Shown one piece after another: positions 24,801 through 32,829 of a stretch of DNA of 64,000 nucleotides. The first letter of the stretch is position 1. Every line of letters begins with the position of its first letter. The notes beneath the pieces are model-generated. The model had not been told where the DNA came from, searched no databases, and was given only the letters and a program-made list of their open reading frames with translations. Position numbers and translations under genes: made by a program. Origin of the DNA: Streptomyces cellostaticus (GTDB lineage Bacteria; Actinomycetota; Actinomycetes; Streptomycetales; Streptomycetaceae); assembly GCF_001513965.1 (NCBI RefSeq), contig NZ_KQ948036.1, positions 62,001 to 126,000 on the forward strand. The letters are read 5' to 3'.

Positions 24801-26691
24801 CCCCGGCACATCCCCCCTCGACGAGTTCGCCCCCCACTGGCCGGCCGCCGCCGAGCTGACCGCCCTGCTGCGGGACACCGCCGACACGGCAGCGGAGTTG
24901 ATCGCGGCGAGCGGCCGCCGAAGCGACGGCACGCCCCGATCACGCAGCACCACCGACGCCGCACCGCCCCCGGCTTCCGCACACCGCGCCATCGCCCAAG
25001 CCGCTGCCCCGGCACACCCGGCCGCCGCCCCCGCTGTCGTACCTCACACCCGCGTCCCCAAGCCGCCCCCGTCCACAGCCTCCCGTCCCCCCTCCACCAC
25101 CACAACCCTCCGCGTCTCTCCCCACGCCATGCCCCACCTCCTCGACCACTGCTTCTTCCCTCAGCGCCCCAACTGGCCGGACATCGAAGACCGTTGGCCG
25201 GTAGTCCCCGCCACCACGATCGTGCAGCACATGATGGACGCGGCGGAGGAGGCCGCCCCCGGGCTGCGGGCGGTCGCCGTGCACGGAGCCCGGTTCGACC
25301 GGTGGCTCACCGCCACGCCCCCGGTCGACGTGCCGGTCACCGTCACCCCGGATCCCGGCCATCCGGACCGCGTCGCCGTCACGTTCGGCCCCACGGCCCG
25401 CGCCGTGGTCGAACTCGCCCCGCACCACCCCGCACCGCCCCCGCCGAGCCTCCTGCCCGACGCACCCGAACGCGCCCCCGAGCACACCGCCGCCCAGATC
25501 TACCGTGAGCGGTGGATGTTCCACGGCCCGGCGTTCCAGGGCCTCACCGAGCTGACCGCGATCGGCGACCGGCACATCCGCGGAGTGATCACCGCACCCG
25601 CGGCGCCCGGCGCCCTGCTCGACAACGTCGGCCAGCTCCTCGGCTACTGGATCATGGCGACCCGCACCGAACGGACCGTCGTCTTCCCGGTGCAGATGCG
25701 CCACATGCGCTTCCACGGGCCCCACCCGGCCCCCGGGACCCAGGTCGTCTGCCTGCTGCGGATCACCTCGCTCACCGACACGGTCCTGGAGGCGGACGCC
25801 GAGCTGACCGTCGGCGGCCGGGTGTGGGCCGTGCTCGGCGGCTGGCAGGACCGCCGCTTCGACAACGACCCGCAGACCCGGCCCGTCGAACGCTTCCCCG
25901 AGCGCCACACCCTCTCCGAGGCCCGGTCCGGCGGCTGGACGCTGGTGCACGAGCGGTGGCCGGACCTCGCCTCGCGCGAGCTGATCATGCGCAACGCGCT
26001 CGGTGGCGCGGAGCGCACGGAGTACGCCGGGCGCCCGCCGCGCGGCCGCCGGCAGTGGCTGCTCGGCCGGATCGCGGTCAAGGACGCCGTACGGCAGTGG
26101 CTCTGGCAGCACGGCGAAGGCCCCGTCTTCCCTGCGGAGCTACGCGTGCACAACGACGAACTCGGCCGCCCGTACGTCACCGGCGTGCACGGCCGCACCC
26201 TGCCCCCGCTGGACGTCTCGCTCGCCCACCGGGCCGAGGCGGGCGTGGCGATCGTACGGCCGCACCGTCCCGGTCCCGGGCCCGGCATCGACATCGAAGA
26301 GGTCACCGCACGCGACCCCGCGACCCTCACCACCGCTCTCGGCACGGACGAACTGCGCCTCCTGCACACGCTCTCGGCGGACGGCCCCGACGACGAGGCC
26401 CTGTGGTTCACCCGCTTCTGGGCCGCCAAGGAGGCCGTCGCCAAGGCCGAGGGCGTCGGATTCGGCGGCCGCCCCAGGGACTTCACCGTGCGGGAGGCCG
26501 CCCCGGACGGCAGCCGGCTGGTGGTCTCCGGCCGGCTGGAGCGCGCGTACACGGTGCACTGCGCGCCCGCGAGCAACCCACCCACCCTGCGGCAACGCGC
26601 CTACGTGGTGGCCTGGACGACGGGACCCGCGCCCGGCGACGAACAGGGCGACGGACAAGACGACCGAGCAGCCGAGGAGTACACCCGATGA
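21820..26691 (+). CDS. Type I PKS subunit: KS-AT-DH-phosphopantetheinyl transferase
   Basis: 1623 residues; ATG 1 nt after the PKS1 stop. KS 1-470 with Cys214 (DAACASS), His352 (HGTAT, usually HGTGT) and His393 (IGHTM). AT about 580-860 with Ser648 (GHSVGE) and His752, but FPGLESDF replaces FPGQGSQ. An Ala/Pro linker (880-1090) holds repeats. The DH double-hotdog domain spans about 1095-1340 with His1110 (LLDHCFF), HGPAFQG near 1235 and Asp1268 (LLDNVGQ). The C-terminal Sfp-type PPTase runs from about 1390, with GIDIEEV (Asp1491, Glu1493) and WAAKEAVAK (Lys1537). The DH-PPTase order recalls enediyne PKSE. It has neither ACP nor KR, so it must act on the ACP of PKS1 or the free ACP. Its stop overlaps the ACP gene as ATGA. 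Confidence 0.9.
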   Translation: MTQRQTVVAVVGMAVLLPGAAGLDAYWRNLRDGVDAIADVPEGRWDADYYRPDSATGPAAADRIYCRRGGFVDGLAEVEVTRYGIMPASVPGTEPDQLIALDVAAAALADAGGADRLPERHRIGVALGRGGYLTPGLVRLDQRVRTAGQLVRTLGELLPELSSAQLERVRTAFTERLGPDRPESAIGLVPNLAASRIANRLDLRGPAYTVDAACASSLVAVDQAVTELATGRCDLMLAGGVHHCHDITLWSVFSQLRALSPTQRSRPFHRNADGLLIGEGTGVVVLKRFADAERDGDRVYAVIRGTGVASDGRTAGLVTPDPGGQTRAVRQAWRAAGLDPAAPHSIGLLEAHGTATPAGDAAELATLAEVFGPAAAYRDERPVLGSVKSMIGHTMPAAGIAGLVKAVLALHHGTLLPTLHCDDPHPALAATRFRTLERARPWETGPHQPVRRAAVNAFGFGGINAHVVLEEAPGVRPRSRRAPTMVAEPERVLLLAADDVDELSALLDTDDSAVLASGLDPARPHPDAGPVRLGIVAPTAKRLALARRVTGKGRAWQGRSDVWFRPTPLLGPAGGKLAFVFPGLESDFAPRADDIAAHFGLTPLTGTGTDVQVGDVGRHGFSVVGVGRLLDTALRRMGVVPDAVAGHSVGEWTAMAAAGLYSGAEVDAFMAGFDPDTLTVPGLAFAAVGASADRVRAALAEAWQGSGIVLSHDNAPRQSMVCGPDAAVQEFVRSFRAEGVLCQVLPFRSGFHTPMLEPYLAPIKEAAERFRLHPPTVPVWSGTTAAPFPGEEAAVRDLFVRHLLEPVRLRELVEALYTAGHRTFVQTGPGQLASLITDTLADRDHLTVAANSPHRPGVSQLRRVATALWTAGARVAPAVPPARSLGSAASAQTPEPADDAQTPEPAADAQAPEPAAHPQAPARERRTQAAESSVRAQAPEPAPRAHASAAAPQRPPVRLDLDGALISLAGPDLDALRSELRPARQTAHPSQPPRPGTSPLDEFAPHWPAAAELTALLRDTADTAAELIAASGRRSDGTPRSRSTTDAAPPPASAHRAIAQAAAPAHPAAAPAVVPHTRVPKPPPSTASRPPSTTTTLRVSPHAMPHLLDHCFFPQRPNWPDIEDRWPVVPATTIVQHMMDAAEEAAPGLRAVAVHGARFDRWLTATPPVDVPVTVTPDPGHPDRVAVTFGPTARAVVELAPHHPAPPPPSLLPDAPERAPEHTAAQIYRERWMFHGPAFQGLTELTAIGDRHIRGVITAPAAPGALLDNVGQLLGYWIMATRTERTVVFPVQMRHMRFHGPHPAPGTQVVCLLRITSLTDTVLEADAELTVGGRVWAVLGGWQDRRFDNDPQTRPVERFPERHTLSEARSGGWTLVHERWPDLASRELIMRNALGGAERTEYAGRPPRGRRQWLLGRIAVKDAVRQWLWQHGEGPVFPAELRVHNDELGRPYVTGVHGRTLPPLDVSLAHRAEAGVAIVRPHRPGPGPGIDIEEVTARDPATLTTALGTDELRLLHTLSADGPDDEALWFTRFWAAKEAVAKAEGVGFGGRPRDFTVREAAPDGSRLVVSGRLERAYTVHCAPASNPPTLRQRAYVVAWTTGPAPGDEQGDGQDDRAAEEYTR
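24490..24570 (+). repeat. Three-copy 27-bp tandem repeat inside PKS2 linker
   Basis: Three units encode AQTPEPADD, AQTPEPAAD and AQAPEPAAH in the Ala/Pro linker between AT and DH of PKS2. More degenerate related pieces (AQAPEPAPRA) follow downstream. Confidence 0.85.
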
Positions 26692-27008
26692 ACCCCACCC
26701 CGCCGGTCCCGGCGCAGCCCACCACCGACACGGTGCTCGCCGAGATCACCGGCATGCTCGGCACCCTCCTAGCGGAGTACGGCGAGGACGACGCGGTGAT
26801 CGGCATGTCCACCACCTTCAACCGCGACCTGGAGCTGGAGAGCATCGACCTCGTCACGCTGGCGGGCCTGCTGGAGGAGCGGTACGGACGGCGGGTCAAC
26901 CTCGCCGAGTTCCTGGCGGGCATGGAGTTCGACGAGATCATCGAGCTGACCGTGGGCCGCCTGGTCGAGTACGTGGTGTGGAGCCTGAAGGCCACGGAGG
27001 CGGGCTGA
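26688..27008 (+). CDS. Discrete acyl carrier protein
   Basis: 106 residues; ATG overlaps the PKS2 stop (ATGA). A four-helix ACP with the attachment serine in LELESIDLV (Ser52); the ESI(D/E)LV sequence is closer to free-standing ACPs than to the DSIKR type in PKS1. The helix after it (LAGLLEERYG) and acidic EFLAGMEFDEIIELTVGRLVEYV are typical. It is probably activated by the PPTase of PKS2. It might carry a starter, accept the finished chain for transfer, or serve the glycosyltransferase/hydrolase steps; the sequence does not decide. Confidence 0.92.
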   Translation: MNPTPPVPAQPTTDTVLAEITGMLGTLLAEYGEDDAVIGMSTTFNRDLELESIDLVTLAGLLEERYGRRVNLAEFLAGMEFDEIIELTVGRLVEYVVWSLKATEAG

Positions 27009-27011
27009 GCC

Positions 27012-27830
27012 ATGGCGATGATCGACGCCGGCGGAATCCGGCTGCACGTCCAGCGTATGGGGCCCCCGGACGGCCGTACCCCGCACGCCACGGTCGTCCT
27101 CGTGCACGGGCTGCTCACCGACAGCCTGGCCAGCTACTACTTCACCGTCGCCCCCGCCTTCGCGGCGGCCGGCCTCGACGTCGTCATGTACGACCTGCGG
27201 GGTCACGGCCGCAGCGAGCGCCCGCCGGACGGCTACACCCTCGACCACAACATCGACGACCTGGACGCGCTCCTCGACCGTCTGGGCATCACCGGTCCCG
27301 TGCACCTCGTCGGCAACTCCTACGGCGGCACCATCGCCTTCGGCTACGCGGCCCGCCACCCGGAACGCGCGGCCGGCCTCACCCTGATCGAGTCCGAGCC
27401 CGCGACCGCCGCCTGGGCGGCCAAACTGGGCGGCATCCTGCGCCGGGTGGTGACCCAGCTCGCGTACAACGAGCCGGACGCCATCGCCTGGATCACCGCG
27501 AACCGCGGCCACAACACCGCCCGCCTGGCCAAGGGCGCCGCCCGGCTCGCCCGCGAGACCACCCTCGGTCGGGACATCCCCGCCAGCCGGGTGCTGACCG
27601 AGGAGCAGATCAGGGCCGTACGCTGCCCGGTCCTCGGCGTGTACGGCGGCGACTCGGACCTGGTGGACCTGGTGCCGCTGAAGCAGGCGCTGCTCACGGA
27701 CTTCCGGCCCGTCGTGCTGCCGGGGCACGAGCACTCGGTGCTGGTCGAGGCCGCCGCAACCGTCGGCGCGCACATCCTCGACCTGATCCGCTCCGTGGCA
27801 GGGGCAGGGGCAGGGGCAGGGGTCCGGTGA
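27012..27830 (+). CDS. Alpha/beta hydrolase (possible chain-release enzyme)
   Basis: 272 residues, 3 nt after the ACP gene. Classical fold: LVHGLLTDS (oxyanion HG), YDLRGHGRSERP, nucleophile elbow GNSYGG (Ser103), an acid in GVYGGDSDLVD, and His in PGHEHSVLVEA. It ends with a short Gly/Ala repeat coded by a GGGGCA run and overlaps the next gene as GTGA. Within a PKS operon that has no thioesterase domain, release of the acyl chain by hydrolysis or transfer is the natural guess, but the sequence alone fits any esterase or lyase of the fold. Confidence 0.85.
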   Translation: MAMIDAGGIRLHVQRMGPPDGRTPHATVVLVHGLLTDSLASYYFTVAPAFAAAGLDVVMYDLRGHGRSERPPDGYTLDHNIDDLDALLDRLGITGPVHLVGNSYGGTIAFGYAARHPERAAGLTLIESEPATAAWAAKLGGILRRVVTQLAYNEPDAIAWITANRGHNTARLAKGAARLARETTLGRDIPASRVLTEEQIRAVRCPVLGVYGGDSDLVDLVPLKQALLTDFRPVVLPGHEHSVLVEAAATVGAHILDLIRSVAGAGAGAGVR

Positions 27831-29029
27831 GCGGGTTCCTGTTCGTCGTCCCCCCGCTGGTCGGACACATCAACCCGGCTGTCGGCATCGCCGCCCGGCT
27901 CGGCAGGCGCGGCCACCGGGTGGCCTGGGCCTGCGCCGACCCCGCACTGCTGCACCGGCTCGCGGGTGAGGACGCGCAGGTGTTCGCCTGCGCGGGCCCG
28001 GTGCCGGGCGCGGAGGGGGCCGTCCGGCCGCCCGGCCTGCGGGGTGCGGAAGCCCTGAAGTTCCTGTGGGAGTGGTACCTGGTGCCGCTCGCCGACGCGA
28101 TGGCACCGGGCGTGAGTGCGGCCGCCGAGCAGTTCCGGCCCGACGTCATCGTCGCCGACCAGCAGGCCTTCGCCGGCGCTCTGGTGGCCGAGCGCCTCGG
28201 TCTGCCGTGGGCGACCTCCGCCACCACCTCGGCCGAGTTCACCGGCGCCTACGACGGCCTGCCCAAGGTCGCCGAATGGCTGCGGCAGCGCCTGGCCGGA
28301 CTGCGCACCCGGATCGGCGATCCGGCCGGCACCGCCGACCCGCGCTACTCGCCCCACCTCCTGCTCGTCTTCAGCACACCCGAACTCATCGGTCCCCAGG
28401 CCCCGTTGGGGCAACGGATCCACTACGTCGGGCCGTCCCTCGCCGACCGCCCGGCCGGACCCGGCTTCCCCTGGCAGTGGCTGGACCCCGGCCGGGCGAA
28501 GGTCCTGGTGACCCTGGGCACCGCCAACGCCGACGCCGGCGGCCGCTTCCTCGGCGAATGCCTCGCCGCGCTGCGCGAACGCGCCGACCGGGTGCAGGCG
28601 GTGCTCGTGGACCCGGGCGGCACCCTGCCGGCCGGCCCCGCCGGCTCCGCCGACCTCTCCGACAAGGACGTACTGATCCTGCCGTCCGTGCCCCAACTCC
28701 CGCTCCTGGAAAGGATGGACGCGGTCGTCTGCCACGCCGGACACAACACCGTGTGCGAGGCGCTCTGGCACGGCGTCCCGCTCGTGGTGGCCCCCATCCG
28801 CGACGACCAGCCCGTGGTGGCCTCCCAGGTCGTGGACGCGGGCGCCGGCGTCCGGGTCCGTTTCGGCCGGGTCACCGCGCTCCGGCTGGGCGCGGCCCTC
28901 GACACCGTCCTGCACGACCGTGCCCACCGGGCCGCCGCCGTCCGCGTCCGCACGGCGTTCCGCGCGGCCGGCGGCGCCCGCGCAGCCGCCGCCCACCTCG
29001 AACGACTGGCGTCACACAGCAGCCCATGA
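27827..29029 (+). CDS. GT1/UGT-type glycosyltransferase
   Basis: 400 residues from GTG at 27827 (GTGA overlap with the hydrolase). A GT-B fold of the MGT/CrtX type: N-terminal FVVPPLVGHINPAVGIAARLGRRGH acceptor domain, then VLVTLGTANADAGGRFLGECLAAL, and the C-terminal sugar-nucleotide signature CHAGHNTVCEALWHGVPLVVAPIRDDQPVVA (around residues 303-333). Such enzymes add a sugar from UDP- or dTDP-sugar to lipids, macrolides or carotenoids. Position suggests glycosylation of the PKS-derived chain. No deoxysugar genes are in the window, so a common sugar such as glucose is likely (inference). Confidence 0.9.
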   Translation: MSGFLFVVPPLVGHINPAVGIAARLGRRGHRVAWACADPALLHRLAGEDAQVFACAGPVPGAEGAVRPPGLRGAEALKFLWEWYLVPLADAMAPGVSAAAEQFRPDVIVADQQAFAGALVAERLGLPWATSATTSAEFTGAYDGLPKVAEWLRQRLAGLRTRIGDPAGTADPRYSPHLLLVFSTPELIGPQAPLGQRIHYVGPSLADRPAGPGFPWQWLDPGRAKVLVTLGTANADAGGRFLGECLAALRERADRVQAVLVDPGGTLPAGPAGSADLSDKDVLILPSVPQLPLLERMDAVVCHAGHNTVCEALWHGVPLVVAPIRDDQPVVASQVVDAGAGVRVRFGRVTALRLGAALDTVLHDRAHRAAAVRVRTAFRAAGGARAAAAHLERLASHSSP

Positions 29030-29039
29030 GGGAGAGCCG

Positions 29040-30107
29040 ATGAGCGATCAGAGCAAGAACAGCGAGCGCATCGCCGCCCTGCGCCCTGCCTACCAGACCG
29101 ACCTGGCCGACGGCACGGACCGCTTCTTCGCACCCCGGCGCACCACCTGCCCTTGGTGCGCTTCACGCCGCCTGACGACCCGCCTGCGCACCACCGACCT
29201 GCTCCAGCACAAGCCCGGCCGCTTCTGCCTCGACCGCTGCACGGACTGCGGCCACACCTTCCAGAACCCCCAACTCACCGAAGAAGGGCTGGAGTTCTAC
29301 TACCGCGACTTCTACGACGGCCTCGGTGAGCAGCGCATGAGCGGCACCTTCGGCGGCCGCACCGCGATGTACCGGAACCGCGCCGAGTCGATGGCCCCGC
29401 ACGACCCCACCCCGAAGAACTGGCTCGACGTCGGCACCGGCCACGGCCACTTCTGCGAGGCCGCCCGCACCGTCCTGCCCGGCACCGCCTTCGACGGTCT
29501 CGACTTCACCGACGGCGTCGAACTCGCCGCCCGCGAGGGCCGCGTGGAGCACGCCTACCGCGGCGCCTTCCCCGACCTCGCACCCGAACTCGCCGCCCGC
29601 TACGACGTGGTGAGCATGTTCCACTACCTCGAGCACAGCACCGACCCCGAGCGTGAACTCCGCGCCGCCCACGAGGCCGTACGCCCCGGCGGCCACCTGC
29701 TTATCGAGGTACCGGACCCGGAGAGCCGCTACGCCCGTCTCCTCGGGCGCTGGTGGCTGCCCTGGCTCCAGCCGCAGCACCTGCACTTCATGCCGGTGGC
29801 CAACCTGCGGCAGCGGCTCACCGAGCTCGGCTTCACGGTGGTCGCCGAGCAGCACGCGGAGCCGCACGACCCGGTCGACCTCCTCGCTGCCGTCTGGCTG
29901 TCCCTCGACCACACCGCCCCGCGCGAGGACGCCCCCTGGCTGCCCGAGCCTCCCGGCGCCCTCCGGCGCACCCTGCGCACCGCCCTCTTCCTGGCGGGCG
30001 CACCCGCCCTGCTCACGGCCACCCTCCTCGACCGCCTCGCGATACGCCCCCTGTCCCACCGCCTCGGCCTCTCCAACGCCTACCGCCTGGTCGCCCGCCG
30101 CGAATGA
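29040..30107 (+). CDS. Class I SAM-dependent methyltransferase with zinc-ribbon-like N-terminus
   Basis: 355 residues; ATG at 29040 with GGGAGAG upstream, 10 nt after the GT stop. The N-terminus has a Cys-pair module CPWC...CLDRCTDCGHTFQNPQ like the zinc-binding part found before Methyltransf_23 domains in sugar/NDP-hexose methyltransferases. SAM motif I is NWLDVGTGHGHF; the rest (MFHYLEH, LRAAHEAVRPGGHLLIEVPDPES) is typical. The C-terminal 60 residues are hydrophobic (ALFLAGAPALLTATLL) and may touch the membrane. It could methylate the sugar or the lipid. It is the last gene of the operon, and its 3' end is copied three more times downstream. Confidence 0.88.
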   Translation: MSDQSKNSERIAALRPAYQTDLADGTDRFFAPRRTTCPWCASRRLTTRLRTTDLLQHKPGRFCLDRCTDCGHTFQNPQLTEEGLEFYYRDFYDGLGEQRMSGTFGGRTAMYRNRAESMAPHDPTPKNWLDVGTGHGHFCEAARTVLPGTAFDGLDFTDGVELAAREGRVEHAYRGAFPDLAPELAARYDVVSMFHYLEHSTDPERELRAAHEAVRPGGHLLIEVPDPESRYARLLGRWWLPWLQPQHLHFMPVANLRQRLTELGFTVVAEQHAEPHDPVDLLAAVWLSLDHTAPREDAPWLPEPPGALRRTLRTALFLAGAPALLTATLLDRLAIRPLSHRLGLSNAYRLVARRE

Positions 30108-30918
30108 CCGGCGCGCTTATAGGGCCTTCGTGCGGATCAGGGCCGACAGTACGAGGGTGCCCGGCGGCAGTGGCAGCTGGTCGGTCAGCGTCCGGTAGTC
30201 GATGACGGTTGCGGTGGCCGCTGTCGGCGTGCACCGCCTGCTTGCGGTCGCCTTCCTTGACGGCTTGGTGATGCGTCTGCTGTCCCACCGTCTCGGCCTG
30301 TCCAAGGCCTACCGCTTGGTTGCCCGCTGTGAGTGACCGGCGCGCTTATAGGGCCTTCGTGCGGATCAGGGCCGACAGTACGAGGGTGCCCGGCGGCAGT
30401 GGCAGCTGGTCGGTCAGCGTCCGGTAGTCGATGACGGTTGCGGTGGCCGCTGTCGGCGTGCACCGCCTGCTTGCGGTCGCCTTCCTTGACGGCTTGGTGA
30501 TGCGTCTCCTGTCCCACTGTCTCGGCCTGTCCAAGGGCTACCGTCTGGTCGCCCGCTGTGAGTGACCGGCGCGCTTACAGGGCCTTCGTGCGGATCAGCG
30601 CCGACAGCGCCAGGGTGCCCGGCGGCAGTGGCAGCCAGTCGGTCAGCGTCCGGTAGTCGATGACGGTTGCGGTGGCCGCTGCCGGCGTGCACCGTCTGCT
30701 CGCGGCCACCTTCCTTGACCGCCTCGCGATACGCCCCCTGTCCCACCGCCTCGGCCTGTCCAACGCCTACCGCTTGGTCGCCCGCTGTGAGTGACCGGCG
30801 CGCTTACAGGATCTTCGCGCGGATCAGGGCCGACAGCACGAGGGTGCCCGGCAGCAGTGGCAGCCAGTCGGTCAGCACCCGGTATCCGATCACGGTTGCG
30901 GTGGCCACCGCCGGCGTG
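30003..30918. repeat. Four tandem 229-bp units made of two gene 3' ends
   Basis: Units 30003-30231, 30232-30460, 30461-30689 and 30690-30918 repeat with an exact 229-bp period; the motif TGACCGGCGCGCTTA starts at 30105, 30334, 30563 and 30792. Each unit holds about 100 bp of the methyltransferase 3' end (+) ending in its stop, then about 125 bp of the convergent flippase-like gene 3' end (-). Unit 1 contains the true methyltransferase end and unit 4 the true end of the other gene; the two middle units are gene fragments on both strands. The roughly 690 bases between the two genes hold nothing else. Confidence 0.95.
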
Positions 30919-31847
30919 GCACCGAACGCGACCAGCGTCCACACCAGTGCCGCATCCACCGCCAGGCCCCCGGGTGCCGGCACGGCTCCCACTGCGGTGC
31001 CCGCCGCCAGATAGGCGAGGACCACCTGCTCCCACGGCAGCCCAAGGCCGAGGGAGTACCCGACACAGACGAGCGCACCCCCCTGCACCAGCGGCATCGC
31101 GGCCGCCCCGCCCCACAGGGCCAGCACCCGGCAGGGCCGGCCGTGCACCACTCGCGCATCGGCGAGGGCGGAGCGCACCAGCCCCGTCACCGGGCGCCGC
31201 AACGGCCGTACGGCCGTCAGCAGCACCCCCGCCACGGCGAGCGCACCGCCCGCGACGGCGGCTGCCGGGACCAGGATCCGCCCGTCCGGGACCAGGTCCC
31301 CGAGCCGCCGCCAGGCGGGTGAGACGGCCAGGAACACCAGCAGCACCAGGGTCTTCGTACTGGACTTGGCCAGCGAGTACAGGCCGATCGAGGCGGTCGC
31401 CCGAGGGAGCGGCACGCCTCGGGTGCGCAGGAAACGCAGCGTGACGGCGTGCGCGCCCAGGCCGCCGGGCAGCGCGTGGTTCGCGGCACCGGCGGCGAAC
31501 TGTGAGGCCAGCAGCAGCCCCGGCGGCACCCGGTCCGGCAGCGCACCCTGCCGGACGCAGGAGGCCGCCACCCAGGTCAGACAGGTGAACCCGGCCCCGG
31601 CCAGCAGCCACCAGGGGTCGGCCGCGACCAGCCGGGCGGCACCCTCGTACGCCAGGGGCCGGTTGGCCAGGGCCCAGCCCGCGGCGAGCAGCAGGCAGGG
31701 AGACAGACACAGGGCGAGCCGGACGGGCCGGGCCGCCAGGAGAGAGGCACGGCGCACCGGAGCCCCGGCCCCGGGACAGGAGGGCGGGACGGGCGAGCCG
31801 GGCGGGGCAGTCGGGGAGAGCGGGGACAGCGAGGACAGTGAGGACAC
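30804..31847 (-). CDS. Flippase-like membrane protein (LPG_synthase_TM / UPF0104 type)
   Basis: 347 residues from GTG at 31847, with GAAGGA 10 nt upstream; the frame stays open further but without homology or hydrophobicity. About eight transmembrane helices. Family hallmarks are QFAAGAANHALPGGLGAHAVTLRFLRTRG near residue 118, YSLAKSSTKT, and the C-terminal PAPGGLAVDAALVWTLVAFG. This family includes the flippase part of MprF and the mannosyl-lipid related UPF0104 proteins. It faces the PKS operon tail to tail, so it is not co-transcribed with it, but a role in moving a lipid product is conceivable. Its 3' end is duplicated in the 229-bp repeats. Confidence 0.82.
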   Translation of the reverse strand: MSSLSSLSPLSPTAPPGSPVPPSCPGAGAPVRRASLLAARPVRLALCLSPCLLLAAGWALANRPLAYEGAARLVAADPWWLLAGAGFTCLTWVAASCVRQGALPDRVPPGLLLASQFAAGAANHALPGGLGAHAVTLRFLRTRGVPLPRATASIGLYSLAKSSTKTLVLLVFLAVSPAWRRLGDLVPDGRILVPAAAVAGGALAVAGVLLTAVRPLRRPVTGLVRSALADARVVHGRPCRVLALWGGAAAMPLVQGGALVCVGYSLGLGLPWEQVVLAYLAAGTAVGAVPAPGGLAVDAALVWTLVAFGATPAVATATVIGYRVLTDWLPLLPGTLVLSALIRAKIL

Positions 31848-32096
31848 GGGGACGTCGTCCTTCCGCGGCGGGCTCCACGGTGGGGGCCTGGGGGAGGCGG
31901 GGCGGCGAATCCGCGGGGAGTTTTCCCCTCCCGCATGACTCCGGGATGTCCGAGAACCGAAGGAGCGAGGGCGGGACGGTGCCGCCGGGCGTCCGCGGCA
32001 GCCGCCGTCCACCGCCGACCAGGTAGCCTTCCCGTGGGGCGTGCCGCGCAAGCCGTGCCCCGGGAGACAGGGACGGCGACAGGGGAGGATCCGGCG

Positions 32097-32741
32097 GTGC
32101 ACGTGCAGGAATGGCTCGACACGGTGCCACCGACGGCCGTCTACGCCCTGGTGGCTCTGGTGATCGGTCTGGAGAGCCTGGGCATCCCGCTGCCGGGCGA
32201 GATCGTCCTGATCTCGGCCGCGCTGATGTCCTCCCACCACTCCGGCATCAACCCGATCGTCCTCGGCGCATGTGCGACCGCCGGTGCCGTCATCGGCGAC
32301 TCCATCGGCTACGCGATCGGGCGCAAGGGCGGACGGCCGCTGCTGGCCTGGCTGGGCAACAAGTTCCCGAAGCACTTCAGCGAGGGCCATGTCGCCACCG
32401 CGGAGCGGTCCTTCGAGAAGTGGGGCATGTGGGCCGTCTTCTTCGGCCGCTTCGTCGCCCTCCTGCGCATCTTCGCCGGCCCCCTCGCAGGCGTGCTGCA
32501 CATGCCGTACTGGAAGTTCCTGACCGCCAACGTCCTCGGCGGCATCTGCTGGGCCGGCGGCACCACGGCCGTCATCTACTACGTCGGCATCGTGGCCGAG
32601 GACTGGCTGAAGCGCTTCTCGTACCTGGGCCTGGTGGCAGCGGTCCTGATCGGCCTGGCGTCGATGCTGATCGTGAAGCGACGCGCCAAGAAGACCCAGA
32701 CGGCAGAACGAGAAGCAGAACCTGTCAACGCCGGGGAGTAA
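32097..32741 (+). CDS. DedA family membrane protein
   Basis: 214 residues from GTG at 32097, chosen because GGGGAGG lies 8 nt upstream and homology begins here. DedA/VTT domain: LESLGIPLPGEIVLISAALM, GDSIGYAIGRKGG, then FFGRFVALLRIFAGPLAGVLHMPYWKFLTANVLGGICWAGG containing the conserved G-R-F/Y...R-x3-G arginines. DedA proteins recycle lipid carriers: some flip undecaprenyl phosphate (UptA) and others phosphatidylethanolamine. It is a single gene; the dispersed repeat follows its stop. Confidence 0.92.
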   Translation: MHVQEWLDTVPPTAVYALVALVIGLESLGIPLPGEIVLISAALMSSHHSGINPIVLGACATAGAVIGDSIGYAIGRKGGRPLLAWLGNKFPKHFSEGHVATAERSFEKWGMWAVFFGRFVALLRIFAGPLAGVLHMPYWKFLTANVLGGICWAGGTTAVIYYVGIVAEDWLKRFSYLGLVAAVLIGLASMLIVKRRAKKTQTAEREAEPVNAGE

Positions 32742-32766
32742 GGCCTCTCGGGGGCGCGGGGCTGTG

Positions 32767-32802
32767 TCGATCTACGGCTCCGCCGCGTGGGCGCGACCAG
32801 CC
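32767..32802 (+). repeat. Dispersed intergenic repeat, copy B
   Basis: Second copy of the element at 6616-6650, here in + orientation and 26 bp after the DedA stop, between convergent genes. Core CGGCTCCGCCGCGTGGGCG is identical; TACGG replaces TGCGG at the left. Confidence 0.7.
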
Positions 32803-32829
32803 CCCACGGCGCCGCACCCGCCAAACGAC

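Noticed and set aside
30003..30918. Insertion sequence or attachment-site array
   Set aside because: Units consist entirely of the 3' ends of the two neighbouring genes; no transposase or terminal inverted repeats.
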